This document shows positions 27,504 to 35,766 of a stretch of 54,622 nucleotides of DNA, one piece after another; positions within the stretch are counted from its first letter, which is position 1, and the number at the start of each line of letters is the position of its first letter. The notes beneath the pieces are model-generated. The model did no database searches and had not been told where the DNA came from. It was given only the letters and a program-made list of their open reading frames with translations. The translations under genes were made by a program, and so were the position numbers. This DNA is from Fidelibacterota bacterium (lineage in GTDB: Bacteria; Fidelibacterota; Marinisomatia; Marinisomatales; UBA1611), in assembly GCA_016784605.1 (NCBI GenBank), contig JADHUI010000018.1:1-54622 (forward strand), written 5' to 3'.

Positions 27504-27524
27504 ATGTATAATATTACTATACAT
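27504..27524. promoter_or_regulatory. Candidate antitoxin operator (inverted repeat)
   Basis: ATGTATA (27504-27510) and TATACAT (27518-27524) are perfect 7-base inverted arms with a 7-base spacer that includes a TAATAT -10-like sequence. They lie 15 bases before the antitoxin ATG. Phd/YefM antitoxins typically repress their own operon by binding such TGTA-type palindromes. Confidence 0.5.
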
Positions 27525-27538
27525 ATTAAGGATAAGAA

Positions 27539-27778
27539 ATGAAAGCAACAGTTGTAGATTTAAGATACAAAATGAAAGATGTTCTAGATGCGCTAGATCG
27601 AAATGAAAATGTGACTATCCTATATCATGGCAAGGTAAAAGGTACAATTCACCCTATTACAAATGGCGGAACGATAGATATGGAGAATCATCCTTTCTTT
27701 GGTATGTATTCTGATAGTGAAAATTCCGTTTTGGAAGAATTAGAAAAATTGCGCGGGGAGAGATTCATTGCTATTTGA
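27539..27778 (+). CDS. Antitoxin, Phd/YefM-like
   Basis: 79 residues. The N-terminal half (MKATVVDLRYKMKDVLDALD, then ENVTILYHGKVKGTIHPI) has the dimerising, DNA-binding Phd/YefM fold; the C-terminal half is acidic and probably wraps the toxin. It overlaps the PIN-domain toxin gene by 11 bases, the normal antitoxin-first order, and is preceded by an inverted repeat that could be its operator. AAGGAT upstream acts as ribosome-binding site. The pair lies between 37-bp direct repeats. Confidence 0.85.
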   Translation: MKATVVDLRYKMKDVLDALDRNENVTILYHGKVKGTIHPITNGGTIDMENHPFFGMYSDSENSVLEELEKLRGERFIAI

Positions 27779-28145
27779 TACAGATATTCTTATTTGGATT
27801 CAAAGAGGAAACCTAAAGGCTTCTAAGTTAGTTCTTGCCGATAGAGAAAGATATATATCAATTCAAACCTATATGGAATTACTTCAAGGCGCTCAGAATA
27901 AAACTCAACATAAAATTATTAAAACATATTTATCAGACTTTAATTTTAACACGATTCCACTTACTGAGAACATTGGTCATAGAGCACTCATTTACGTTGA
28001 AGAATACTCATTATCATCCAACATGCGGGCTGGTGATGCGATAATTGCAGCAACGGCTGTTGAGAATAATTTGACACTATCAACTAGCAATGTAAAGCAT
28101 TTTAAACCTGTTAAAGAATTGTCTCTAAAAGGATTCAAACCTTAA
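27768..28145 (+). CDS. vapC: VapC-like PIN-domain toxin (ribonuclease)
   Basis: 125 residues. The PIN acidic residues are visible: Asp4 and Asp6 in MLFDTDILIW, Glu at about 37 in YMELLQG, and Asp at about 90 in RAGDAIIAATA, followed by TSNVKHF. VapC toxins are Mg2+-dependent RNases cutting tRNA or rRNA. The start is a TTG at 27768 with GGGGAG 7 bases upstream, inside the antitoxin gene. Its TAA ends exactly one base before the convergent helicase stop at 28146, where the right direct repeat begins. Confidence 0.9.
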   Translation: MLFDTDILIWIQRGNLKASKLVLADRERYISIQTYMELLQGAQNKTQHKIIKTYLSDFNFNTIPLTENIGHRALIYVEEYSLSSNMRAGDAIIAATAVENNLTLSTSNVKHFKPVKELSLKGFKP

Positions 28146-28182
28146 TTATTCTTCCCAGGCAGGACATAGAAAATCCTGATAA
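28146..28182. repeat. 37-bp direct repeat, right copy (3' end of helicase gene)
   Basis: Perfect match to 27175-27211. It begins exactly at the helicase stop codon and covers its final residues YQDFLCPAWEE. Confidence 0.9.
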
Positions 28183-31100
28183 TCACAATATTGGCAATTG
28201 AATGGACTCGGTTTTGGTTCAAATTTATTATTCCGAATTCCGTCCGCTGCTTTTCGTACTTTATCTAAATGTTTTTCTAACTCTTTTTCATTGAATTCAT
28301 AGGGTTCTAATGGTGTATCCAAATCTTTTAAATAGAGTAGTTGGGCAGAACCAGTAGCACCCTTAATGTCTTTAACCGCTCCTCGATTTAATGCTTCAAC
28401 ATATAAGGCTAACTGCAGACTCTTTTTGGATGATTCATTCGCTGGCAATTTACCTGTTTTATAATCCAATACATGATAGTGTCCATCTTTTTTATCAATT
28501 CGATCAATTTTACCTTTCAAACGAACTTGAATATCTTCAATAATAAATTCAAAACTAGCTTCACATTTTGCCACCGAGGGTGGATCTGATTGAATGAATT
28601 CAAAATAGTTTTTCATCATTTGAATCCCTTGAAGTTTGAATTCTTCTTCTCGGATTAAATATTCAAATGCATCAGAGCGCCAATTGAATTCAAACAACTC
28701 CAATAGATTTTTTAATGTTAGATTATCTGATTCATGAAAAGATTGCAATGTTTTATGCACAATATTTCCAAATTCCATTTGGGCTGTACTTTTCTTCTCT
28801 GGGAAACGGTCAATTTTCGCCAATCTATATTTATAGGAACATTTAGAATATTCTTCCACAGCACTAGCAGATAAATTCAAAATGCCCAAATTTGAGTCTA
28901 TTGATTCATCTTGAGTTTCATTTTGTAAATGGGCATAAGGATGATCATGGGGAAGGGCGCCAGTATCTTTGATTGATTTCAGTCCATCCACAATATTTCG
29001 TGCTAAATCCCATTGTCCTGCAGCCAATTCGCGATTGAGTTCGACCAATAATTTTTCCGGTAGAGAAGTTGTTTGTTCAGAAGTGGGTTGTGCATCAGGC
29101 ATATCTTGCCTCCTTGTAAGTGAATCTAATTGGGTATCAATTTCTTTTAGTAACTGAGATCGCCACGAATGAGGCCCAAACATATGTAAATGTGTTTGCG
29201 CTCTGGTTAAAGCCACATAAAAAATGCGTCTTTCTTCATTAAAATGTTCAATTTTGGCTGTTAATCCTTCTGGCTTGTCCCATTGATACCACGGTTCAGG
29301 TAATGCAGTCATTTGGTTAGCTCGCCGGAATGTTGCAGGAAAACTTCCTGATCGAAGGAATGGAACAAAAACAATGGGAAATTCCAACCCTTTACTTTTG
29401 TGAATGGTCATTACTTGGACCGCACCACTGGGTTTTTGTAAAGACGGTTCCACGGCAGGATATTTACCGTCCGAAGATAATATTTCAATATATCGCATAA
29501 AATCTTGAACAGAATGCGTTTTATCTTGGTTCGAAAATTGATCGGCTAAAGAAATAAAATGACCCACATTTGCCAAAACAACTCGTTCTCGATATCGATA
29601 AGCCATTTTCGCCGATTCTAAAATTTTGGTTTTATGCAATATTTCCCACATCATTTCCACCGGGCGTATTTTTTGATCGTATCGATGGCGGAATGTTTGA
29701 ATGAGTGAACAGATAGAATTGACCGCTTCAATTTCAGATTTGTCATAAAGATTGGGTGTGACTAAATCAGATATTTTTGGAAATATGTGATCAAAATTCT
29801 TTAATGGAATATGGGAAGCAACTTTTTGAGCTAACGCATCGCTATGATGACGTTTTAATAATCGTGTAAAAGCGGTTCCATTCCGTGGATTAGTGTAAGA
29901 AAGCGTCCCCCAGGAAACTAAATCTTTCAATTCAGGTATAGAGAAAAAACGATCAACAAAAACATCTGTTGGAATGGAAGCTTGCTGAAGAGCTTTTGCT
30001 GTTAATCGGACATTCGCAATGGATCTACAAATGATAGCAATATCACCAAAGGCATGTCCTTTTTCAAAAACGTAAGAATGAATTAAACGAATCATTTCTT
30101 CCAATGATTGCGCTTTGTCTCCTACATGCCAAATGGGTTGTGGGCCTTGTTTGTGTCCAAAAGATGTGAGTGTTTTTTCTGTCCTATTATGATCCATCGA
30201 AATGGATGCATTGGCTAAATCCAACACATTTTGTGTCGATCGATAATTCATTTCCAATTCTACTTCACCGTAACCATCTAATGATCCATATCTACTGCGG
30301 AAATCGGTAATATTAAAATAATTTGCTCCGCGAAAACTATATATACATTGATCTTCGTCTCCCACAACTGTAATACTCGGATTTTTTTCTACAATTAAAT
30401 TGACGATTTTATTTAAGGCAAAATTATTGTCTTGATATTCATCAATAATGATATGACGAATTTTATCTCGAACTTTATCAAGCGTTTCAGTCGATTGTTG
30501 AAGCATTTCGTAACAATCAAGAATCATATCACCATAATCCACAAATCCTTTTGAATCTTTCCATAATTGATATTGTTGATACACTTGTATTAAGTCTTGA
30601 AATTGTTTTTGATATTCTTCGGTGGAAATCCGATCATTTAAGCCTGGAAAAAGATTATGGATTGCGTCTGGAGTAAAAGCAAGGTTTTCTAATTTTTGAT
30701 TCAATTCTTCAGGGGATAAAAGTTCGTCTCGAATACGATTAAAGAAGGGAATAAAACTATTTTTGATGGATTCTACAGGGTTGCTTCGAAAATATTCGGA
30801 TGTTAAAAAAGTGAGTTTATCATAATTTTGCAATAGAAGAAATGCCGTATCATTTTGTTGAATTAATAATTTATCCGCATCTGAAGATTGGCTGAAATCT
30901 CGGACGAGTTGATTGCAAAAAGCGTGAAATGTGGATATGGTCATGGGTTTTGCATCGATGCTATCCATGGTATGAAGTTTCATTTTTAATTCATGTGCCG
31001 CTTTTTCAGTAAAGGTTAAAACAACAATATGTTCTGGCTTCATGAATCCGTTACTTACTTGGTAATGGATACGATGAATTAATGTAGATGTTTTCCCGGT

Positions 31101-31196
31101 CCCAGCACCCGCCAAAATCATTAATGGAGATGTGCCATGACGAATGGCTTTATCTTGAAGGGGATGTGCTTTAAAATCACCAAGGCTATATAACAT
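28146..31196 (-). CDS. UvrD/AddA-like helicase fused to a 4Fe-4S PD-(D/E)XK nuclease
   Basis: 1016 residues. The superfamily 1A helicase has Walker A (LAGAGTGKTSTLIHR, about 29-43), Walker B IIDEYQDNN, VVGDEDQCIYSFRGA, the later TIHKSKGLEFPIVFVP and the final VALTRAQTHLHMF. The C-terminal RecB/Cas4-like nuclease has GKIDRID (about 895) and VLDYKTGK (about 907). One Cys near 785 (YSKCSY) and the terminal CQYC plus a Cys five residues later form the four-Cys iron-sulfur pattern of AddB/Cas4 nucleases. It would unwind and cut DNA in repair, as a single-chain AddAB analogue. A partner subunit is not in the window. Confidence 0.9.
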   Translation of the reverse strand: MLYSLGDFKAHPLQDKAIRHGTSPLMILAGAGTGKTSTLIHRIHYQVSNGFMKPEHIVVLTFTEKAAHELKMKLHTMDSIDAKPMTISTFHAFCNQLVRDFSQSSDADKLLIQQNDTAFLLLQNYDKLTFLTSEYFRSNPVESIKNSFIPFFNRIRDELLSPEELNQKLENLAFTPDAIHNLFPGLNDRISTEEYQKQFQDLIQVYQQYQLWKDSKGFVDYGDMILDCYEMLQQSTETLDKVRDKIRHIIIDEYQDNNFALNKIVNLIVEKNPSITVVGDEDQCIYSFRGANYFNITDFRSRYGSLDGYGEVELEMNYRSTQNVLDLANASISMDHNRTEKTLTSFGHKQGPQPIWHVGDKAQSLEEMIRLIHSYVFEKGHAFGDIAIICRSIANVRLTAKALQQASIPTDVFVDRFFSIPELKDLVSWGTLSYTNPRNGTAFTRLLKRHHSDALAQKVASHIPLKNFDHIFPKISDLVTPNLYDKSEIEAVNSICSLIQTFRHRYDQKIRPVEMMWEILHKTKILESAKMAYRYRERVVLANVGHFISLADQFSNQDKTHSVQDFMRYIEILSSDGKYPAVEPSLQKPSGAVQVMTIHKSKGLEFPIVFVPFLRSGSFPATFRRANQMTALPEPWYQWDKPEGLTAKIEHFNEERRIFYVALTRAQTHLHMFGPHSWRSQLLKEIDTQLDSLTRRQDMPDAQPTSEQTTSLPEKLLVELNRELAAGQWDLARNIVDGLKSIKDTGALPHDHPYAHLQNETQDESIDSNLGILNLSASAVEEYSKCSYKYRLAKIDRFPEKKSTAQMEFGNIVHKTLQSFHESDNLTLKNLLELFEFNWRSDAFEYLIREEEFKLQGIQMMKNYFEFIQSDPPSVAKCEASFEFIIEDIQVRLKGKIDRIDKKDGHYHVLDYKTGKLPANESSKKSLQLALYVEALNRGAVKDIKGATGSAQLLYLKDLDTPLEPYEFNEKELEKHLDKVRKAADGIRNNKFEPKPSPFNCQYCDYQDFLCPAWEE

Positions 31197-31319
31197 AAGA
31201 AAAGTTAAGCACGAGAAGGGAAAGGTTGGTATGGAATAATCTTTTAAAAAGAAACTTTCACAAAAAGAGAAAAAGTTTTTAACCTTTCCAATGGATGTAG
31301 GTCAAAATGGGCAGAATGT

Positions 31320-31841
31320 ATGAAAACAGACCATGAACTTATACGCGAATATCAAACCGGCAGTGTTGCAGCTTTCGATGAATTGGTTCAACGCCATGTG
31401 CAAATGGTGTTTGGCTTTTTTGTTAAAATTACGAGGGATCCAATGGCTGCAGAAGATTTGTCGCAAGATTTATTCATTAAATTACACAAACACCTTAAGA
31501 AATTCAGGTTTGAAGCCGCTTTTACCACTTACCTATACCGAGCCCAGACCAATACGGCAAACTCGTGGCTATCCCGCAATAAATGGAAGCATTTCCTCCA
31601 TTTGGATCAAGTGGCAGAATCTGGGGCTCCAGACACCTCCGTTGAAAAAGATTGGCGAAAAAAAGAATTATGGGATGCGGTTGGGAAATTACCTAAAAAA
31701 CAACGATCTGTGGTTATGATGCGTATTGCTCAAGAGTTGCCTTATCGTGATATTGCTGACATATTGGGAATATCTGTTGGATCCGCAAAAGTGAATTTCC
31801 ATCATGCGCTTAATAAATTAAAGGGATGGATAAATGGATAA
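31320..31841 (+). CDS. RNA polymerase sigma factor, ECF type
   Basis: 173 residues with only regions 2 and 4. Region 2 reads FDELVQRHVQMVFGFFVKI then AAEDLSQDLFIKLHKHL, and region 4 LPKKQRSVVMMRIAQEL then YRDIADILGISVGSAKVNF. It directs RNA polymerase to stress or envelope promoters. It overlaps the next gene by 8 bases; that gene looks like its membrane anti-sigma partner. The divergent helicase gene begins 123 bases away. Confidence 0.92.
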   Translation: MKTDHELIREYQTGSVAAFDELVQRHVQMVFGFFVKITRDPMAAEDLSQDLFIKLHKHLKKFRFEAAFTTYLYRAQTNTANSWLSRNKWKHFLHLDQVAESGAPDTSVEKDWRKKELWDAVGKLPKKQRSVVMMRIAQELPYRDIADILGISVGSAKVNFHHALNKLKGWING

Positions 31842-32238
31842 AACATTTGAACAAGAATTAACAAAATTAAATCAGTTAGATATTCCGTCGATTGATGGTG
31901 AATCCTTTACGCAAAATTTACATTCATCAATGAAGAAACAAGCTGGCGTTCGACGACAAATGCTTTCTACCTTTGCTGCGAGTGTTTTTATTCTTTTCCT
32001 CGGTATTGTCACTTTTTATCAATTGGATTCAACGATGGGTTATGAAACGTATTATGCCGAGATAGAATCCACTTATTTTGATATGGATTTGTGGGAAAAT
32101 GAATCAGAAGATTTGGTCCAGGAAAGTGACGATTATTACGACCATTTAGCTGTTTTATTATTAGAAGAAGATAATATATGGGATTCGATAGAATTTTTTG
32201 ACGAAATGAATTATTCAACAAACACAAAGGAAATATAA
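31834..32238 (+). CDS. Probable anti-sigma factor, single-pass membrane protein
   Basis: 134 residues: a short charged cytosolic N-terminus (about 1-45), one membrane helix (about 46-65, TFAASVFILFLGIVTFYQL), and a strongly acidic outer domain rich in Asp and Glu. There is no zinc-binding HisCysCys motif. The call rests on gene order: it overlaps the ECF sigma gene and has the right topology. It abuts the Spy-like gene, so the unit could sense envelope stress. No close family recognised. Confidence 0.6.
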   Translation: MDKTFEQELTKLNQLDIPSIDGESFTQNLHSSMKKQAGVRRQMLSTFAASVFILFLGIVTFYQLDSTMGYETYYAEIESTYFDMDLWENESEDLVQESDDYYDHLAVLLLEEDNIWDSIEFFDEMNYSTNTKEI

Positions 32239-32756
32239 TGAAAAGAACAATCCTTATTCTTGGTTTGGCTGCTGTATTAGGGTCGTCCCTTATGGCTCAG
32301 CCAAACATGGGTATGACTGGAAAAGGTGGCCCTAAACTAGGAAAAGAAAAACGCGAAATGATGATGATGTTTCGACTGACGGAAGAATTAGACCTAACCA
32401 CAAAACAAGGTGAAAAATTCTTCCCACGTTACCGCGAACACCGAGAATCGCTTAATGCCATCCGAAAAGAAATAAAAGCAGTGGGTGAACCGATGAAAGC
32501 GAAGCTGGACAATAAAGATGATATTGATAAAGGTGACATAAAAAAAGCTGTTAACCGAATCAATGAACTCAAAAAGAAACAAGCGGATATTGAATCAGAA
32601 TTCATTTTGAAAATGGAAGATATTCTTTCACCAGAACAACAGGTCAAATTGGCCTTTTTTAAACATAAAATGGTTAAGGATATTAAAAAAGAAATGAAAG
32701 GTCGTCGTAGTGGGATGGGGAATATGCGACGACATAAGAATAAAAATCGTTGGTAA
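32238..32756 (+). CDS. Spy/CpxP-like periplasmic protein
   Basis: 172 residues with a clear signal peptide (ending near LMAQ, residue about 21). The mature part is almost wholly helical and rich in Lys, Glu and Met, with two LTxxQ-like motifs: LDLTTKQGEKFFPRY and ILSPEQQVKLAFF. These are typical of Spy/CpxP/CnrR-type chaperone or metal-sensing proteins. The C-terminus is very basic (GRRSGMGNMRRHKNKNRW). Its place after an ECF sigma and membrane partner fits a CnrYXH-like stress sensor or a stress-induced chaperone. Confidence 0.75.
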   Translation: MKRTILILGLAAVLGSSLMAQPNMGMTGKGGPKLGKEKREMMMMFRLTEELDLTTKQGEKFFPRYREHRESLNAIRKEIKAVGEPMKAKLDNKDDIDKGDIKKAVNRINELKKKQADIESEFILKMEDILSPEQQVKLAFFKHKMVKDIKKEMKGRRSGMGNMRRHKNKNRW

Positions 32757-32782
32757 TAAACTAAAATAAAAAGGAAAATAAT

Positions 32783-33778
32783 ATGAATAAAATACAATTA
32801 ATCTTTCTTTCACTATTCATTTTTTCAATTGGGTGTGAAAGTGTAGATGATCAAAATATTGCTGCCATTGAAGCAGAATTACTTCAAGTGCTTGATCGAG
32901 ATGATGCATTAGGTATTGATGGATTAGACGATCAAAATGCCATGGAAAGTGATTATGATGAAGGTATAGAGTTGGATGGCGGTTTAGCCAAAATGGCCAT
33001 TGATACCCTATGGCCTGGCGGAGAATATCGCATTCGATTTGGTCGTCGAATATTAGATCATAATCGAGAAGTTGATTTTGTTATTGACGGTGATACTGCT
33101 ATAGGAAATATTTCATTCTCTGTAGAAGGTGAATTCCGAATTCTGGCCATTGATACAGCGACACATGAAGTGGCAGATTCTGTGGTAAAATCATTTACAT
33201 CTGTCTTTAATCGCAAGGTGAGATTTGTGCAACATGAAACACCTAATAATCCCGATAGCAGTGCTTGGAGAGTGGACGCTTTTACCATGGGAATGGGTGG
33301 CGCAGGAGATAAAGTGGCCATTTCATCTTTGTCTGTTTTTACGGTGGATTTTGAAAATGAATGGAGTACGGGTGAATTGCTCTACTCATTTAATGCAGAT
33401 GAAGCAGGCGATTTATTCTTGAGCCGTGAGGATTTACCCACATTTAATTTTAGACAACCTGTCATTCTTCAAGTGGAAGTTGCGAATTTAGGCCCTGAAT
33501 TCCCACAGGGCAGTGGTGAATGGACTCATTTTCATTATGCGCGATCGCGTTTTTTGAAAGGTCGTCGTCATTTAAATGACGGAGGATCATTTCCTGATGT
33601 GACAGAAAATGACAATACATTTTCAGCTATTTGGCGTGTACATGGTCCCGGCTGGGGACATAATCAACGAATTTTTCGCGGATTTTTTGATGTGCTCGAT
33701 ATGTCATCCGTATTCGTAGAAGATGAAGATGTTCATACAGCAGTATGGTGGTTTCCTTATAAAGTGAGTCGCCCATAA
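32783..33778 (+). CDS. Putative lipoprotein of unknown function
   Basis: 331 residues with a type II signal (LFIFSIGCES, Cys18 lipidated). The mature protein is acidic at first, then beta-rich with several Asp-, Tyr- and Trp-containing strands. No domain recognised. It follows the Spy-like gene by 26 bases and is closed by a strong terminator, so it is the last member of the ECF sigma unit and probably an envelope component controlled by it. Confidence 0.75.
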   Translation: MNKIQLIFLSLFIFSIGCESVDDQNIAAIEAELLQVLDRDDALGIDGLDDQNAMESDYDEGIELDGGLAKMAIDTLWPGGEYRIRFGRRILDHNREVDFVIDGDTAIGNISFSVEGEFRILAIDTATHEVADSVVKSFTSVFNRKVRFVQHETPNNPDSSAWRVDAFTMGMGGAGDKVAISSLSVFTVDFENEWSTGELLYSFNADEAGDLFLSREDLPTFNFRQPVILQVEVANLGPEFPQGSGEWTHFHYARSRFLKGRRHLNDGGSFPDVTENDNTFSAIWRVHGPGWGHNQRIFRGFFDVLDMSSVFVEDEDVHTAVWWFPYKVSRP

Positions 33779-33812
33779 GGAAAAATTACTGTATAATAAC
33801 AGTTCCTTGTAT

Positions 33813-33858
33813 AAAGCCCCGTTTCACATTTAATTATTTAGAGACGGGGCTTTTTTTT
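33813..33858 (+). terminator. Rho-independent terminator
   Basis: AAAGCCCCGT (33813-33822) pairs with ACGGGGCTTT (33844-33853) around a 21-base loop, followed by a run of eight T in total. It ends the ECF sigma/lipoprotein unit. Confidence 0.85.
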
Positions 33859-33888
33859 ATAACTCTTCGGGAATAAGTTTCTGTCGTT

Positions 33889-34974
33889 ATGAAGCAAAAA
33901 GTATATCAATTTAGTGCGGGTCCAAGCGCATTGCACCCATCAGTCTTAACAGACACAGCACACGCAGCAGTTGATTACCAAACTTCTGGCTTAAGTATAA
34001 TGGAAATGAGCCATCGATCGACACAAGTTGAAATTCTATTCCAAGAAACAACTGAATTAGCTAAAGGCCTATTAGATGTACCAGATTCGTATCATATTTT
34101 ATGGCTTCAAGGTGGCGCAACCTTACAGTTTGCCATGGTTCCAATGAATTTTATGAAAGAAGGGCAAGTTGCCGATTTTGCTGATACTGGCGCTTGGTCA
34201 TATAAAGCAATATTAGAAGCGCAAAAGTTTGGAAATGTAAATGTAGTCTGTTCTTCTAGAGATTCGACTTATCATTTTATCCCAAAAACATCCAATCAAA
34301 ATGATGAATCAAAATATTTCCATATCACAAGTAATAATACGATATACGGTACACAATATAAAGTATTTCCGGAAGTAAATAATCCCAATGGATTCTTGGT
34401 GTCTGATATGTCATCCGATATATTTAGTCGAAAAATAGATGTGTCAAAATTTGGACTCATTTATGCGGGAGCTCAAAAAAATATGGGTCCAGCCGGTGTT
34501 ACGATGGTGATTATTCGAGATGATATTTTAGATAGAATCAATCAAACGATTCCAACTTATTTGGATTACCGTACTCATATAGAAAAAAAGTCCCTTTTCA
34601 ATACACCGCCGGTATTGGCAGTCTATGCTGTGAATCGTACTTTAGAATGGTTAAACGGTTTAGGCGGAGTAGAAGCCATTGAATCTATTAATGAGAAAAA
34701 GGCAGGATTACTGTATAGTGAAATTGAAAGAAATACCTTATTTACGAGTCCAATCACCGAAGAAGATCGATCCATGATGAATATTCCTTTCGTCTTTACG
34801 GAAGATAGGAATGAAGCAGACTTTTTATCCTTTTGTGAAAATCGTGGACTCATGACCTTAAAAGGGCATCGATCTGTAGGCGGATTTAGAGCCTCTATTT
34901 ATAATGCCATGCCCATTGAAGGGGTGGAAGCGCTCGTATCTGCCATGAAGGAATACGAATCGATTAACGGATAA
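33889..34974 (+). CDS. serC: Phosphoserine aminotransferase
   Basis: 361 residues. It shows the SerC start [37 protein letters not shown], and the PLP-lysine in [14 protein letters not shown]. The end [17 protein letters not shown], with the conserved Arg for the substrate carboxylate, is also typical. It converts 3-phosphohydroxypyruvate and glutamate to phosphoserine in serine (and pyridoxine) synthesis. It stands alone after a terminator; no serA or serB is adjacent. The 3' end overlaps the convergent msrA by 11 bases. Confidence 0.96.
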   Translation: MKQKVYQFSAGPSALHPSVLTDTAHAAVDYQTSGLSIMEMSHRSTQVEILFQETTELAKGLLDVPDSYHILWLQGGATLQFAMVPMNFMKEGQVADFADTGAWSYKAILEAQKFGNVNVVCSSRDSTYHFIPKTSNQNDESKYFHITSNNTIYGTQYKVFPEVNNPNGFLVSDMSSDIFSRKIDVSKFGLIYAGAQKNMGPAGVTMVIIRDDILDRINQTIPTYLDYRTHIEKKSLFNTPPVLAVYAVNRTLEWLNGLGGVEAIESINEKKAGLLYSEIERNTLFTSPITEEDRSMMNIPFVFTEDRNEADFLSFCENRGLMTLKGHRSVGGFRASIYNAMPIEGVEALVSAMKEYESING

Positions 34975-35560
34975 CGCCCTTTTTAGATAATTTATCCAAT
35001 TTAGGTTTAATCACATATTGGCAATAACCTTGGGAAGAATTTAATTCATAATAATTATCATGATAATCTTCAGCAGGGTAGAAGATATCCAATGCTTCTA
35101 TAGTAGTAACGATTGGACTATCGAAATAACCGGATACATTTGTATCTTTAATTGATTTCTCCGCTATGCCTTTTTGATCATTATTATGATATAAAATGAT
35201 TGAGCGATATTGAGTCCCCACATCTGCACCTTGCCGATTTAATGTCGTCGGATCATGTGCCTGCCAAAAGACATTTAATAATTGATCAAAGGTTACTTGA
35301 GCTGGGTCAAATTCAATTCTTGCCACTTCAGCATGACCGGTTTCGCCGGAACAAACATCTTTATATGTGGGATTTTGAGTATGTCCAGAAGCATAACCCG
35401 GTTTAACGCTAATAACACCCTCAACGCGTTGAAAAACAGCTTCAACACACCAAAAACAACCACCACCGAATGTAGCTTGTTCAATTTGATTCATATGATT
35501 TCCTTCCATTGGTGTCCAAATAAATAGGAGACCCAGAGTAAGTATTATTCCTTTTTTCAA
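34964..35560 (-). CDS. msrA: Peptide-methionine (S)-S-oxide reductase, exported form
   Basis: 198 residues. The active-site GCFWC (Cys35) and the conserved core [25 protein letters not shown] are present, and the substrate pocket YHDNYYELN and resolving Cys in [10 protein letters not shown] near the end. Unlike cytosolic MsrA it starts with a hydrophobic signal ([16 protein letters not shown]), so it probably repairs oxidised methionine in the periplasm. A recessed start at Met23 would give a cytosolic form. It converges with and overlaps serC. Confidence 0.94.
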   Translation of the reverse strand: MKKGIILTLGLLFIWTPMEGNHMNQIEQATFGGGCFWCVEAVFQRVEGVISVKPGYASGHTQNPTYKDVCSGETGHAEVARIEFDPAQVTFDQLLNVFWQAHDPTTLNRQGADVGTQYRSIILYHNNDQKGIAEKSIKDTNVSGYFDSPIVTTIEALDIFYPAEDYHDNYYELNSSQGYCQYVIKPKLDKLSKKGVIR

Positions 35561-35692
35561 TCTTCACATCACCCATTCTTTAAAGGAATTTACCCCAGAG
35601 TATAAGTATGCTGTAGATAAAATATTTGGTTCTCAATTTCAAAATACACCCACACTGTATTTGAAAAAGTAAGTTAAAAGGATAAATGCATC

Positions 35693-35759
35693 TTGTTATA
35701 TAATATATATACTATTTAATTTCTTTATAGGATATAATAGTCTTAAATAAAAAAAGGAG
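35693..35759 (+). promoter_or_regulatory. Candidate promoter and strong ribosome-binding site of the cytochrome gene
   Basis: TTGTTA (35693-35698) and TTTAAT (35715-35720) lie 16 bases apart, and AAAAGGAG (35752-35759) stands 7 bases before the ATG at 35767, an unusually good ribosome-binding site for this window. Promoter elements are tentative because the region is AT-rich. Confidence 0.35.
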
Positions 35760-35766
35760 CAATGTC

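Larger units (their letters stand above)
27165..27538. other. Gene-free interval: direct-repeat end, palindromic repeat copy 2 and toxin-antitoxin promoter
   Basis: 374 bases without a gene. In order it holds a 37-base copy of the helicase gene's 3' end (27175-27211), the second copy of the dispersed palindromic repeat (27247-27372) and the promoter/operator of the antitoxin gene. Confidence 0.7.
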
